Origin: Paracoccaceae bacterium
Lineage (GTDB): Bacteria > Pseudomonadota > Alphaproteobacteria > Rhodobacterales > Rhodobacteraceae
DNA: 64,000 nt
Direction of reading: 5' to 3'
Assembly: GCA_023383015.1 (NCBI GenBank)
Contig: JAHDXW010000017.1
Coordinates: 31,779-95,778 of the forward strand
The position numbers were made by a program, and so were the translations under genes. Shown piece after piece: positions 36,728-46,341 of this stretch. Positions within the stretch are counted from its first letter, which is position 1. Every line of letters starts with the position of its first letter. The notes beneath the pieces were generated by a model. The model saw only the letters and a program-made list of their open reading frames with translations, was not told the DNA's origin and searched no databases.

Positions 36728-37041
36728 TGTCCGAGACCCTGCGCGACCTCGCCTCGACCATCCGCTCCAAGAACGCGGGACCGGACAACATCACCTTCGA
36801 CATCATCTTCCGCGACCGCGGCAACTTCGAGAGGGTGCGCGATTCGGGGGCGCTGAGCCGCGCCAGCGTGGCCGCGCTCTACGACATCCCCGACGCGCGG
36901 ATCGTCAACTTCAACGTCATCGACGCGGCGAGCGCGATCAAGTTCACGATCCGGCGGCTGAAGCCCTCGGGCAGCCCGGGCGAAAGCGACGTCTTCGGCT
37001 CGCAGCAGTATGCACCGCTGTTCGACGTCGTGATCCCCTGA
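36727..37041 (+). CDS. DUF4387 protein, second copy
   Basis: 104 aa: LRDLASTIRSKNAG, NITFDIIFRDRGNFERVRDS, SAIKFTIRRLKPSGS, and FDVVIP at the C-terminus, near-parallel to the 27108 copy but eight residues shorter at the N-terminus. Coupled to the second AtuA-like gene by a TGATG overlap, which strengthens the view that each AtuA-like protein works with its own DUF4387 partner. Last gene of the sigma-54 operon. Confidence 0.88.
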   Translation: MSETLRDLASTIRSKNAGPDNITFDIIFRDRGNFERVRDSGALSRASVAALYDIPDARIVNFNVIDAASAIKFTIRRLKPSGSPGESDVFGSQQYAPLFDVVIP

Positions 37042-37067
37042 CGCCGCCCCCAGGGCCGCGCGGCGTC
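37040..37067. terminator. Hairpin ending the sigma-54 operon (probably bidirectional)
   Basis: GACGCCGC (37040-37047) pairs with GCGGCGTC (37060-37067), an 8-bp GC-rich stem with a 12-nt loop that starts at the DUF4387 stop codon. A second inverted repeat, CCGTCCG/CGGACGG, follows near 37074-37088. Both lie between this operon and the convergent parB-like gene. No T-tract is present. Confidence 0.5.
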
Positions 37068-37101
37068 GCCTGCCCGTCCGCCGGACGGTGCGGCGCCGCC
37101 G

Positions 37102-37959
37102 TCAGCCCTGCTGGAACCAGCGCTCCACAAGATCGAGGATGTCGTCGACGATGCCGGGGTGGTCGGCGTGGCGGGCGTCGATGCGCAGGATCCAGCCCGT
37201 TCGTGTCCATTCCCGGCGCAGCGTCACCCCCGAGTGCAGGCGCAGCGCACGGCGCGTCCGGGGGGCGCGGCCGGGAACGGGCTCGGGGTCTTCGGGTGCA
37301 AGCACGGCCTCGGCCACGGCCGGGGCGAGCGCCCGCCACTGCGTCTCGGCGCCGCTGTCGCGATGCTCGTCGAGGATCGCGTGCATCAGCTCGGCAAGTC
37401 CTGCCCGGCAGGCGGCGGCCAGCCTGTCCATCCGCGCCACCGAGAGGGAGCATGGTTCGGCCAGGCGGCCCTCCAGCGTCTCGACCACAAGTGCAAAACC
37501 GCGCAGCCGCGAGCGCGCCTGGCGGGTCAGCGCCGGGTAGAGCGCCTCGACGGCGCCGTCGAAGTTGGCAAACAGCCCCTCGTCGACGCAGCGCAGAACG
37601 AGTGTGCCCTTCTCCCAGGGACTGACCGGCGCGTGCAGCTCGTTCTCGCCCACCATCGCGGCGACGGCGTCGGCAAGGGTGGGCGGCCGGCGAAGGAAGG
37701 CCGGGATGGTCGCGAAGCGGCCGCCGGGAGCCGCCGCATCGAGGCGGCGGAACACCGTGAGCCGCCGCAAGCCGGCGATCAGGCCGTGGCCCGGCCCGGC
37801 GGCATCTTCGAGGGCGAAGACCTCGACCGGCTGGCGCAACCCCTCGGCGAGGATCGAGCGCTGGAGCGCGGCGAGGGCCACCTCGTCAAGCATGAGGCGG
37901 TCGCGCAGGAGCGCGTCGCCGCGAATGTCCGACAGGGGCAGGTGAAGCAGTTCGTCCAT
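37102..37959 (-). CDS. Orphan ParB-like nuclease/partition-domain protein
   Basis: 285 aa. Residues 5-80 carry the ParB N-domain: LPLSDIRGD, LAALQRSILAEGLRQPVEVF, and the box GHGLIAGLRRLTVFRRL. A helical middle region follows (VAAMVGENELHAPVSPWEKG, matching the ParB helix-turn-helix linker). The C-terminal third (HSGVTLRREWTRTGWILRID) differs from canonical chromosomal ParB. No parA gene or parS-like site is near, so it is likely an orphan regulator or plasmid-derived copy, not the chromosomal partition protein. It lies 107 bp downstream of HU on the same strand. Confidence 0.8.
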   Translation of the reverse strand: MDELLHLPLSDIRGDALLRDRLMLDEVALAALQRSILAEGLRQPVEVFALEDAAGPGHGLIAGLRRLTVFRRLDAAAPGGRFATIPAFLRRPPTLADAVAAMVGENELHAPVSPWEKGTLVLRCVDEGLFANFDGAVEALYPALTRQARSRLRGFALVVETLEGRLAEPCSLSVARMDRLAAACRAGLAELMHAILDEHRDSGAETQWRALAPAVAEAVLAPEDPEPVPGRAPRTRRALRLHSGVTLRREWTRTGWILRIDARHADHPGIVDDILDLVERWFQQG

Positions 37960-38066
37960 GGGGTGCGATCCGCGGGCCGTTTCGGCCCGCAGGAGACCCC
38001 GTGGGGCATTGCCGCCCGGTGAAGGCGGCGCGCGGTCCCCCGGGGGGGGGGCGCCGCCCGCCGCGG

Positions 38067-38354
38067 TCAGCCGTTGACGCTGTCCTTCAGGGCCTTGGCG
38101 GCGGCGATCTTGACCACCTTGTCGGCCGGCTTGGTGATCTGCTCGCCGGTCGCGGGGTTGCGCACCACCCGTTCGGGGCGGCTGCGGCAGGCGATCTTTG
38201 CGATGCCCGGAAGGGTGACGGTGCCACCAGCCAGCACCTCGCGCGTCACCACTGCGCCGATGGCCGCAAGGGCGGCGCCGGCCGTCTTCTTGTCGGACCC
38301 CATCTCGGCGGCAATCGCGGCCACGAGCTGGCCCTTGGTCATCGGTTTCGACAT
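38067..38354 (-). CDS. HU-family DNA-binding protein
   Basis: 95 aa: MTKGQLVAAIAAEMGSDKKT, VTLPGIAKIACRSRPERVVR, and PATGEQITKPADKVVKIAAA, covering the dimerisation helices and the beta-arm with its conserved RNPATG tip. It bends and compacts DNA. GAGGAG upstream supports ATG 38354, with a second in-frame ATG four codons on. It is followed on the same strand by the orphan parB-like gene. Confidence 0.95.
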   Translation of the reverse strand: MSKPMTKGQLVAAIAAEMGSDKKTAGAALAAIGAVVTREVLAGGTVTLPGIAKIACRSRPERVVRNPATGEQITKPADKVVKIAAAKALKDSVNG

Positions 38355-38514
38355 GTCCCGCGTCTCCTCGTCGTCGCCCCGGCGCGCCGGCTTCCCGGAC
38401 GCGGGGTCTTGCTGAGGCCCGTATGGCCCTTGGCGCTCTTTCCACGGGCGGCAGCGCAGATCAAGACGTTTCGTCGGCCGCCGTGGCCGGCTGCCGCGCG
38501 GCGGGCGGGGGCCG

Positions 38515-40014
38515 TCACAGGAATGCCGTCTCCTCGAAGCTGCGCAGCTTGCGGCTGTGGATCCGCTCGAGCGGCATGTCGCGCAGCCGCTCCATGGCGC
38601 GGATGCCGATGCGCAGGTGGCGGCCGACCTGCGTGCGGTAGAACTCGGTCGCCATGCCGGGCAGCTTCAGCTCGCCATGCAGGGGCTTGTCGGAGACGCA
38701 GAGAAGCGTGCCGTAGGGCACCCGGAAGCGGAAGCCGTTCGCGGCGATGGTGGCGCTTTCCATGTCGAGGGCGATGGCGCGCGACTGGGAGAGGCGCCGG
38801 ACCGGGCCGGACTGGTCGCGCAGCTCCCAGTTGCGGTTGTCGATGGTGGCCACCGTGCCGGTGCGCATCAGCCGCTTGAGCTCGTAGCCCTCGAGGCGGG
38901 TGACCTCGGCCACCGCCTCCTGCAGCGCGATCTGGATCTCGGCGAGGGCCGGGATCGGCACCCACACCGGAAGGTCGGCGTCGAGGACGTGGTCCTCGCG
39001 CAGGTAGGCATGCGCGAGAACGAAGTCGCCGAGCGACTGGGTGTTCCTGAGCCCCGCGCAGTGGCCGACCATCAGCCAGGCATGGGGGCGCAGGACGGCG
39101 ATGTGGTCGGTCGCGGTCTTGGCGTTCGAGGGGCCGACGCCGATGTTGACCAGCGTGATGCCCTGCCCGTCGTCGCGGCGCAGATGGTAGCTTGGCATCT
39201 GCGGCAGCTTGGCCGGCACCGGAAGCGGTGCGTCGGGCGCGGTGATGACGGCATTGCCGGGGCCGACGAAGGCGGTGTAGCCCGATGCCGGGTCGGCCAG
39301 CGCGGCGCGGGCGTAGGCCTCGAACTCCTCGACGTAGAACTGGTAGTTGGTGAACAGGACGTGGTTCTGGAAGTGCTCGGCCGCGGTGGCGGTGTAGTGG
39401 GCGAGGCGGGCGAGCGAGTAGTCGACGCGCTGGGCGGTGAACGGAGCGAGTGGCACCGCGCCGTCGGGGTTCACATGGCGGACGCCGTTGACGATGTCGT
39501 CGTTGGTGGTGGCGAGGTCGGGCACGTCGAAGACGTCGCGGATGGCGAAGGCCAGCACCCCCTCCTGCGGGACGGCAAGGGCCGAGGCCTGGGCGACGGC
39601 GAAATGCACCGGCATCGGCGTGTCGGAGGCCCCGACCGTGACCGGCACCCCGTGGTTCTTCATCAGCAGGCCGATCTGCTGGGTGAGATAGGCGCGGAAC
39701 AGGTCGGGCCGGGTGACGGTGGTGGCGTAGGTGCCGGGGGCGGTGACATGGCCGAAGGAGAGGCGGGTGTCGACCTTGGCGAAGCTGGTCACGGTGACCC
39801 GGATCTCGGGGTAGAAGGCCCTGAAGCGCGCTGCCGGCCGGCCGCCGGAGAGCGCCTCGCGGAAGCGCTCGACGAGGAAGCCGCAGGCGGTGCCGTAGAG
39901 GTCCTCGAGCCGGGCCACGGCTGCGGCGGGGTCCGAGAAGGATTCGGGCGGCGGCACGGCGGGGCTGAGCGGGGGCAGTGCCGGGGCGCCGGACAGGGGG
40001 GCGGGGGCGTTCAC
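38515..40014 (-). CDS. amn: AMP nucleosidase
   Basis: 499 aa, family length. It splits AMP into adenine and ribose 5-phosphate. Seen are the N-terminal domain (ARFRAFYPEIRVTVTSFAKV, DTRLSFGHV, MPVHFAVAQ) and the phosphorylase-like C-terminal domain (ITLVNIGVGPSNAKTATDHI, LRPHAWLMVGHCAGLRNTQ, DMESATIAANGFRFRVPYGT). GTG start overlaps the adenine deaminase stop by 4 bp (GTGA). With ade it forms a two-step route AMP to adenine to hypoxanthine. Confidence 0.95.
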   Translation of the reverse strand: MNAPAPLSGAPALPPLSPAVPPPESFSDPAAAVARLEDLYGTACGFLVERFREALSGGRPAARFRAFYPEIRVTVTSFAKVDTRLSFGHVTAPGTYATTVTRPDLFRAYLTQQIGLLMKNHGVPVTVGASDTPMPVHFAVAQASALAVPQEGVLAFAIRDVFDVPDLATTNDDIVNGVRHVNPDGAVPLAPFTAQRVDYSLARLAHYTATAAEHFQNHVLFTNYQFYVEEFEAYARAALADPASGYTAFVGPGNAVITAPDAPLPVPAKLPQMPSYHLRRDDGQGITLVNIGVGPSNAKTATDHIAVLRPHAWLMVGHCAGLRNTQSLGDFVLAHAYLREDHVLDADLPVWVPIPALAEIQIALQEAVAEVTRLEGYELKRLMRTGTVATIDNRNWELRDQSGPVRRLSQSRAIALDMESATIAANGFRFRVPYGTLLCVSDKPLHGELKLPGMATEFYRTQVGRHLRIGIRAMERLRDMPLERIHSRKLRSFEETAFL

Positions 40015-41819
40015 GTCGTGCCCTCGAGAAGGTCGGTCAGGCGGAAGCCGGTGACGTCGACGAGGCCGCGATCGGAGATGCGCAGTTCGGGGATGACCAC
40101 CAGCGCCAGCAGCGAGTGCTGCATGAAGGCGTTGTTGAGGGTGCAGCCGACCTCGGCCATGGCGGCGACGAGGCGGGCGGCCTTGCCGGCCACCTCGGCC
40201 GCCGGCCGGTCGGACATGAGCCCGGCGATCGGCAGCTCGACGAGCGCGATCTCGGCCCCGTCGCGGAAGACGGTGGCCCCGCCGCCGACCCCGGCCAGAC
40301 GGTTCGCGGCCGCCGCCATGCTGTCGCGGCAGGTGCCGACGACGATCATGTGGTGGCTGTCGTGCGCGACGGTGGAGGCGACGGCCATCCGCCCCCTGTA
40401 GCCGAAGCCCGCGACCAGCGCGTTGACCACCGCCCCGGTGCCGCGGTGGCGCTCGACGAGCGCGATCTGGGCGATGTCGCGGCCCTCGTCGGCCTCGATC
40501 CGGCCGTCGGCGACGGGCATCTCGAGGCTGAGGGCGCGGGTCGGCGCCTGGTTCTCGACAACGCCGATGACGCGGGCGCGGACCCGGTTGGCGCCGTCCG
40601 GTGCGGCGATGACGAAATCCTGCGCCGCCAGCGGGCGGCCGATGCGGACAGTGGCGCGGACGTCGGCGGGCCAGGGCAGATGCGGGCAGTCGACGAGGAT
40701 GCGCCCCTCCTCGGCCACCAGCCGGCCGCGGGCGAACACCCGGTGGACGGGCAGCGCGCGCAGGTCGGAGGTGAGGATGAGGTCGGCCCGCCGGCCCGGA
40801 GCGATGGAGCCGAGCTCGCGCTCGAGCCCGAAATGGGTGGCGGTGTTGATCGTCGCCATCTGGATGGCCACCAACGGGTCGGCGCCGCAGGCGATGGCGT
40901 GGCGGACGACGCGGTTCATGTGCCCCTCGAGCACCAGAGTGCCGGAGTGGCAGTCGTCGGTGCAGAGGATGAAGCCGCGCGGGTCGAGCCCGCGCTCGCT
41001 GACGGCGGTGATCTGGGCCTTGACGTCGTACCAGGCCGAGCCGAGGCGCAGCATCGCCCGCATGCCCTGGCGGACCCGGGCCACCGCATCGGCCTCGCGC
41101 GTGCCCTCGTGGTCGTCGGCCGGCCCGCCGGCGGCATAGGCGTGGAAGGGCGGTCCGAGGTCGGGGCTGGCGTAATGGCCGCCGATCACCTTGCCGGCGC
41201 GCGCCGTCGCCGCCATCTCGGCCAGCATCCGGGCGTCGCCGGCGATCACGGCGGGGAAGTTCATCATCTCGCCGAGGCCCACGATGCCCGGCCAGCCCAT
41301 CGCCTCGGCGACATCGTCCGGGCCGATCTCGGCCCCCGTGGTCTCGAGCCCCGGGGCGGAGGGCGCGCAGGAGGGCATCTGCACGAAGATGCCGACCGGC
41401 TGCAGCAGCGCCTCGTCATGCATCAGCCGCACCCCCCGCAGGCCGAGGACATTGGCGATCTCGTGGGGATCGACGAACATCGTCGTGGTGCCGTGGGGGA
41501 TCACGGCGCGGGCGAACTCGGCCGGCGTCAGCATGCCCGATTCGATGTGCATGTGCCCGTCACAGAGGCCGGGGACGAGGAACATCCCGCCGGCGTCGAC
41601 GACCTCGGTCCGGGGGCCGATGCAGCGACCGGCATCGGGACCGCAATAGGCGAACCGGCCGGCGGCGATGGCGAGGTCGGTATCGGGGATCACCTCGCGG
41701 CTGTGCACGTTCACCCAGGAACCGCCGCGGATGACAAGATCGGCCGGCGCCCGGCCGGCGGCGACCGCGACCAGCCGGGCGGCCGATTCGGCCCATGACG
41801 GGAAGGCTGCGTTGTCCAT
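40011..41819 (-). CDS. ade: Adenine deaminase
   Basis: 602 aa. Amidohydrolase of the microbial Ade type: metal-binding [54 protein letters not shown], and the C-terminal domain with [14 protein letters not shown] and [20 protein letters not shown]. It converts adenine to hypoxanthine and ammonia. ATG 41819 is taken as start; ATG 41834 is an alternative. It is translationally coupled to amn downstream. Confidence 0.95.
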   Translation of the reverse strand: MDNAAFPSWAESAARLVAVAAGRAPADLVIRGGSWVNVHSREVIPDTDLAIAAGRFAYCGPDAGRCIGPRTEVVDAGGMFLVPGLCDGHMHIESGMLTPAEFARAVIPHGTTTMFVDPHEIANVLGLRGVRLMHDEALLQPVGIFVQMPSCAPSAPGLETTGAEIGPDDVAEAMGWPGIVGLGEMMNFPAVIAGDARMLAEMAATARAGKVIGGHYASPDLGPPFHAYAAGGPADDHEGTREADAVARVRQGMRAMLRLGSAWYDVKAQITAVSERGLDPRGFILCTDDCHSGTLVLEGHMNRVVRHAIACGADPLVAIQMATINTATHFGLERELGSIAPGRRADLILTSDLRALPVHRVFARGRLVAEEGRILVDCPHLPWPADVRATVRIGRPLAAQDFVIAAPDGANRVRARVIGVVENQAPTRALSLEMPVADGRIEADEGRDIAQIALVERHRGTGAVVNALVAGFGYRGRMAVASTVAHDSHHMIVVGTCRDSMAAAANRLAGVGGGATVFRDGAEIALVELPIAGLMSDRPAAEVAGKAARLVAAMAEVGCTLNNAFMQHSLLALVVIPELRISDRGLVDVTGFRLTDLLEGTT

Positions 41820-41907
41820 GGCAAAGGATCGCACTGCCCGCGGGGGCGCATCAAGTGGGTATCGGCGCCACGCCGGCGCGGGGGATGCGTCCGCAGGGTG
41901 GCCCCGG

Positions 41908-42216
41908 CTACAGGACCGGGGCGCCGTCGATCCGGCTGAGCGCCTCGTTGACGTCGAGGACGAGGCCGCGGATGTCGGTGTAGCCGAAGCCCTTCAGCCG
42001 TTCGGCATGCATGGCGAGATAGGCCTCGGCCTCGGGCCGCGAGCGGAAGGCGTAGACGCCGCCGGCCCGGCCGAGGGCCCTGGCCTCGGTCCAGTACTTG
42101 AAGAGGAAGCCGGGCTCGGCGGCGATGGAGCGCGCGAGGCCGTCGAGCGCCGCGGCCATCTCGGCGCCCCAGGGCCCGGGATGGGGAAAGTCCACCTGCA
42201 CGAGTGTCACTGCCAT
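41908..42216 (-). CDS. YdhR-family monooxygenase-like small protein
   Basis: 102 aa: [55 protein letters not shown]. This is the dimeric alpha/beta barrel fold of YdhR-type putative monooxygenases, whose natural substrate is unknown. It lies 83 bp downstream of the thiolase on the same strand and so may share its transcript. Confidence 0.82.
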   Translation of the reverse strand: MAVTLVQVDFPHPGPWGAEMAAALDGLARSIAAEPGFLFKYWTEARALGRAGGVYAFRSRPEAEAYLAMHAERLKGFGYTDIRGLVLDVNEALSRIDGAPVL

Positions 42217-42299
42217 GGTCGCCTCCCTGGTCCGGTGAATGAAGCCCCTGTATCGCCCGGGGCCGGACCGCGGCCGCCCCGGGGCCCGGGGGCGGTCGG

Positions 42300-43502
42300 T
42301 CACGGCGCCTCGAGCAGGAGCGCGATGCCCTGGCCGACGCCGATGCACATGGTGCAGACCGCCCGCGCCGCGCCACCGCGCCCCATCTCGACCCCGGCGG
42401 TCAACGCGAGCCGCGCGCCGGACATGCCGAGCGGGTGGCCGAGGGCGATGGCACCGCCGTTGGGGTTGACGTGGGGCGCGTCGTCGGGAAGGCCGAGGTC
42501 GCGCAGCACCGCGAGGGCCTGGGCGGCGAAGGCCTCGTTGACCTCCCACAGGGCGATGTCGCCGACGGCAAGGCCGTGGCGGGCGAGCAGGCGGCCCGTG
42601 GCGGGAACCGGGCCGATGCCCATGATCCGCGGCGCAACCCCGGCGGTGGCCATGCCGGACAGGCGGGCCATGGGCACCAGCCCGTGACGGCGCACCGCCG
42701 CGGCGGAGGCGACGACCACCGCCGCCGCCCCGTCGTTGACCCCGCTGGCGTTGCCGGCGGTGACGCTGCCGCCGGCACGGAAGGGCGCGGGCAGCGCGGC
42801 CAGGCGCCCGGCCGTGGTCTCGCGGGGGTGTTCGTCGCGGTCCACGACCAGCGGCGGGCCCTTGCGCTGGGCAACCTCGACCGGCGCGATCTCGGCCGCA
42901 AGCCGACCCGAGGCGATGGCGGCAAGCGCGCGGGACTGGCTGCGCAGCGCGAAGGCGTCCTGGTCGGCGCGGGCGATGCCGCGCTCGGCTGCAAGGTTCT
43001 CGGCCGTCTCGGGCATCGAGTCGGTGCCCCAGACGGCGGCGAAGGCGGGGTTGACGAAGCGCCAGCCGATGGTGGTGTCGAAGATCGCCGCGTCGCGGGC
43101 GAAGGCGGCCTCGGCCTTGGGGATGACGAAGGGCGCACGGCTCATGCTCTCGACACCGCCGGCGATGACAACCTCGGCCTCGCCGCAGCGGACGGCGCGC
43201 ATGGCCAGCCCGACCGCCTCGAGCCCCGAGCCGCAGAGCCGGTTGACGGTGGCCGCGGGCACCGTCGCGGGCAGGCCGGCGAGCAGGGCGGCCATGCGGG
43301 CGACGTTGCGGTTGTCTTCGCCGGCCTGGTTGGCGCAGCCGGCATAGACCTCGTCCACCGCCGCGGGGTCGAGCCCGGGGGCGCGGGCGAGGGCGGCGCG
43401 GATGGCCCGGGCAAGCAGGTCGTCGGGGCGGACCGCGGCCAGCGCCCCGCCGTAGCGCCCGATCGGGGTGCGCGCCCCGCCGCAGAGAAAGACGTCCTGC
43501 AT
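42300..43502 (-). CDS. Acetyl-CoA acyltransferase, probably 3-oxoadipyl-CoA thiolase type
   Basis: 400 aa. Nucleophilic cysteine in [12 protein letters not shown], the [15 protein letters not shown] block, the catalytic histidine in [19 protein letters not shown] and the C-terminal cysteine in [26 protein letters not shown] and the length fit the PcaF/PaaJ branch, which cleaves 3-oxoadipyl-CoA to succinyl-CoA and acetyl-CoA, but no other aromatic catabolic gene is nearby, so a more general beta-ketothiolase role is possible. It follows lpd on the same strand. Confidence 0.88.
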   Translation of the reverse strand: MQDVFLCGGARTPIGRYGGALAAVRPDDLLARAIRAALARAPGLDPAAVDEVYAGCANQAGEDNRNVARMAALLAGLPATVPAATVNRLCGSGLEAVGLAMRAVRCGEAEVVIAGGVESMSRAPFVIPKAEAAFARDAAIFDTTIGWRFVNPAFAAVWGTDSMPETAENLAAERGIARADQDAFALRSQSRALAAIASGRLAAEIAPVEVAQRKGPPLVVDRDEHPRETTAGRLAALPAPFRAGGSVTAGNASGVNDGAAAVVVASAAAVRRHGLVPMARLSGMATAGVAPRIMGIGPVPATGRLLARHGLAVGDIALWEVNEAFAAQALAVLRDLGLPDDAPHVNPNGGAIALGHPLGMSGARLALTAGVEMGRGGAARAVCTMCIGVGQGIALLLEAP

Positions 43503-43536
43503 CACCGTGCTCTCCCCCCCGGGTCCGGTGCCGCGG

Positions 43537-44925
43537 TCAGGCGTGGATCGGCCCGTCGCCGCAGGCGAGCGCGGCCTCGCGCACCGCCTCCGAGCAGGTC
43601 GGGTGGGCATGGCAGGTGCGGGCGAGATCTTCGGCCGCCGCACCGAACTCCATCGCCACGCAGATCTCGTGGATGAGTTCGCCCGCCCCGGGGCCGATGA
43701 TGTGGGCGCCGAGGATGCGGTCGGTCTCGGCGTCGGCGAGGATCTTGACGAAGCCGTCGCCGGCGAACATCGCCTTGGCCCGCCCGTTGCCCATGAAGCT
43801 GAACTTGCCCACCTTGTAGGCGCGGCCGGCGGCCTTCAGCGTTTCCTCGGCCTCGCCCACGCTGGCCACCTCGGGGGCGGTGTAGATGACACCGGGGATG
43901 ACGCCGTAGTTCACATGGCCGGAGCGCCCGGCGATGATCTCGGCCACGGCGAAGCCCTCGTCCTCGGCCTTGTGGGCAAGCATCGGGCCCTCGATGGCAT
44001 CGCCGATGGCGTAGATGCCCGCGACGCTGGTTGCATAGCGGCCATCGACCGCCACCGGGCCGCGCGGCGACAGCGCCACGCCGAGCGCGTCAAGCCCGAG
44101 GCCGGCGACATGCGGCCGCCGGCCGGTGGCGACGAGCACGACGGCGGCGTCGAGCGTCTTCTCGCGGCCGTCCTTCCGCATCGCATAGGCGAGGCTGACG
44201 CCGTCGCCCGCCGGCGTCGCCCCCGAGACCGCGGCCCCGAGGACGAAGTCGATCCCCTGGCGGGCGAGTAGGCGCTGGAAGGTCTTCGCGACCTCGCCGT
44301 CCTGGCCGGGGACCAGCCGGTCGAGGTATTCCACCACCGTCACCTTTGCCCCGAGCCGGGCGTAGACCGACCCGAGCTCGAGCCCGATGACGCCGCCGCC
44401 GATGACCGCGAGGCTTGCCGGGACGGCCTTGAGCGCCAGCGCGCCGGTGGAGGTGACGATCCGCTCCTCGTCGATGTCGACGCCCTTCAGCGGCGCGGGC
44501 TCGGAGCCGGTGGCGATGACGATCGCCCGGGCGGTGTGGACCTCGTCGCCGACCCTGACCTGGCCGGGGGCGGGGATCGCGGCCCAGCCCTTGAGCCAGG
44601 TGACCTTGTTCTTCTTGAACAGGAACTCGATCCCGCGGGTGTTCTGGGCGATGACGTCGTCCTTGTAGGCCTGCATCCTGCCCCAGTCGACCGCCGGGGC
44701 GGCGCCGATGAGGCCCATCTTACCGAAGTTGTGCTGCGCCTCGTGCAGCGCGTGGCTGGCATGCAGGAGCGCCTTGGACGGGATGCAGCCGACGTTCAGG
44801 CAGGTGCCCCCCAGCGTCTCGCGCCCCTCGACGCAGGCAACCCTGAGGCCGAGCTGGGAGGCGCGGATGGCGCAGACATAGCCGCCGGGGCCGGCGCCGA
44901 TGACGATGAGGTCGAAGTCGGACAT
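43537..44925 (-). CDS. lpd: Dihydrolipoyl dehydrogenase (E3)
   Basis: 462 aa. FAD motif [15 protein letters not shown], redox disulfide Cys42-Leu-Asn-Val-Gly-Cys47, NAD motif [14 protein letters not shown], and the dimer-interface active site [14 protein letters not shown]. It reoxidises the lipoyl groups of the 2-oxoglutarate dehydrogenase E2 encoded by sucB upstream. Two small MAPEG genes and a membrane protein gene lie between sucB and lpd. GGAGAG eight bases before ATG. Confidence 0.96.
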   Translation of the reverse strand: MSDFDLIVIGAGPGGYVCAIRASQLGLRVACVEGRETLGGTCLNVGCIPSKALLHASHALHEAQHNFGKMGLIGAAPAVDWGRMQAYKDDVIAQNTRGIEFLFKKNKVTWLKGWAAIPAPGQVRVGDEVHTARAIVIATGSEPAPLKGVDIDEERIVTSTGALALKAVPASLAVIGGGVIGLELGSVYARLGAKVTVVEYLDRLVPGQDGEVAKTFQRLLARQGIDFVLGAAVSGATPAGDGVSLAYAMRKDGREKTLDAAVVLVATGRRPHVAGLGLDALGVALSPRGPVAVDGRYATSVAGIYAIGDAIEGPMLAHKAEDEGFAVAEIIAGRSGHVNYGVIPGVIYTAPEVASVGEAEETLKAAGRAYKVGKFSFMGNGRAKAMFAGDGFVKILADAETDRILGAHIIGPGAGELIHEICVAMEFGAAAEDLARTCHAHPTCSEAVREAALACGDGPIHA

Positions 44926-45008
44926 GGGGGTCTCTCCGGGATCAGGCAGGGCGGCGGGGGCATGGCCCCCGGTTCGCCGGGAAGGAAGCGGGGGGCGGGG
45001 CGCGGACG

Positions 45009-45401
45009 TCACAGCAGCGCCGCGACCAGCATGGCCAACGTCGCGAAAAAGCCCGCGGCCCAGATCACCGACCGCCAGGGCGCGAGCCCGAGGGCGTAGG
45101 CGGGGACGTAGAGGATGCGGGCGCCGAGGTAGACCCAGCCGCAGGCCGCGGTGAAGGCGCCGGCCTTGCCCGAGAGGGTGACCACGGTGACGGCGAGGGT
45201 GAAGAGGATCAGCCCTTCGAAATGGTTGTTCATCGCCCGCTGGAGCCGGCCGGTGACGGGCGACAGCGGCCTGTGGGGGGTGTCGCGGGGGCCGGCGGTC
45301 CAGTCGGGGCCAAGCTCGCGGTTGGCGGGGACGGCGAAGACGGTGAGCTGCACGGCCTGGAGGATGCCGGCCAGCGCCAGGGCGGTGAGTTCGGGGGTCA
45401 T
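45009..45401 (-). CDS. MAPEG-family membrane protein, copy 1
   Basis: 130 aa with four transmembrane segments; [20 protein letters not shown], the conserved loop [36 protein letters not shown] and [18 protein letters not shown] place it in the MAPEG group (glutathione/eicosanoid-type membrane proteins). GGAGA precedes the ATG. It is inserted between lpd and sucB; its function there is unknown. Confidence 0.85.
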   Translation of the reverse strand: MTPELTALALAGILQAVQLTVFAVPANRELGPDWTAGPRDTPHRPLSPVTGRLQRAMNNHFEGLILFTLAVTVVTLSGKAGAFTAACGWVYLGARILYVPAYALGLAPWRSVIWAAGFFATLAMLVAALL

Positions 45402-45498
45402 GCGCGGTCTCCGGGCAGGGTGGCGGGCCGCCGGCCCCGTGCAGCCGACCGCGGCGGCGCGGGACGGGCGGGTGCGACCGCCCGCCCCGGCCGGGGCG

Positions 45499-45885
45499 TC
45501 AGATCGCGAGAAGGTAGAGCCAGGCGGTGGCAAGCGCGCCTGCGACCCACAGAAGGGTACGCAGCCACGGCGTGCCGATGACGTAGACGACCACGTAGAG
45601 GACGCGGGCGGCGAGGAACAGCTGCGCGGCCAGGAGCGTCGAGGCCGAGGACAGGCCGCGCGCCTCGACCAGCAGCACCGCCGGCGCGAACAGCGCCAGC
45701 GCGACGACCGAGTTCTTCTGCGCCCGGTCGAGCCGGCCGGCGGTGCCGGTCAGCGGGGGCATGTCGTCGCGCGGGCCGGCAAGCGCCGGCAGGCCGACCT
45801 GGCCCGCCGCGGCCAGGACCTGTGCGAGGATGACGAGGATCACCCAGAGCCCGTAGAGCGCAAGAATGGTCAGTTCGCTGGACAT
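45499..45885 (-). CDS. MAPEG-family membrane protein, copy 2
   Basis: 128 aa, four transmembrane segments; LPALAGPRDDMPPLTGTAGR, RAQKNSVVALALFAPAVLLV and LFLAARVLYVVVYVIGTPW parallel copy 1 ([28 protein letters not shown]), so the pair arose by duplication. GAGGAAG precedes the ATG. Co-directional with copy 1 (97-bp gap). Confidence 0.85.
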   Translation of the reverse strand: MSSELTILALYGLWVILVILAQVLAAAGQVGLPALAGPRDDMPPLTGTAGRLDRAQKNSVVALALFAPAVLLVEARGLSSASTLLAAQLFLAARVLYVVVYVIGTPWLRTLLWVAGALATAWLYLLAI

Positions 45886-46023
45886 CGCTTCCTCCCGTGG
45901 GGATGGCTGGCCCGTACCAGTCTAGAGCATGTCCGCAGCGGTGGGAATTGGTCCCGCCCCTGCGCCGGCCGGGGGCCGCGCGGCGGTGCGGGGCGATCTC
46001 TGCGCGCGCGGGCGCGGCGGGGG

Positions 46024-46314
46024 TCACGGCGTGCCGTCCGCGGGCGGGGGGTTGCGACCGCGCCCGGGCGTGGGGCCGTGCGGCCCCTGCCCCGCGCGGC
46101 GGCGGGCGCGGGCGTCGGCGGCGACAAGGAGGAGCGGGATCAGCCAGCCCGTGGCCGCGTAGCCGGTCGCCACCCAGCGGCCGAGCAGCATCCGCGGCGA
46201 GGCGTCGGGGCGTGCGGGCAGGGCGGTGAGGAGAATCACGACCCCTGCCCAGAGCGCGAGCGAGAGGAGCACGGCCCGCCGGTGGTTAGCGCCGCCGGGT
46301 CTGCCCGCTACCAT
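46024..46314 (-). CDS. Small two-helix membrane protein of unknown function
   Basis: 96 aa with two hydrophobic segments, RAVLLSLALWAGVVILLTAL and ATGYAATGWLIPLLLVAA, and a basic Pro/Gly-rich tail. Its position between sucB and the MAPEG genes on the same strand and the hydrophobic pattern support a real gene, but no family is recognised and the start is uncertain. Confidence 0.55.
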   Translation of the reverse strand: MVAGRPGGANHRRAVLLSLALWAGVVILLTALPARPDASPRMLLGRWVATGYAATGWLIPLLLVAADARARRRAGQGPHGPTPGRGRNPPPADGTP

Positions 46315-46341
46315 CAGCCCCCCCTTGGCCCGCCGCCCCGC

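Noticed and set aside
38042..38051. Run of ten G between HU and parB, as a phase-variable switch
   Set aside because: It lies outside coding sequence and downstream of HU, so length changes would not alter a reading frame.
46072..46130. Hairpin-rich GC tract as a structured RNA
   Set aside because: Pairing is what one expects of this composition and it overlaps a likely small membrane protein gene.
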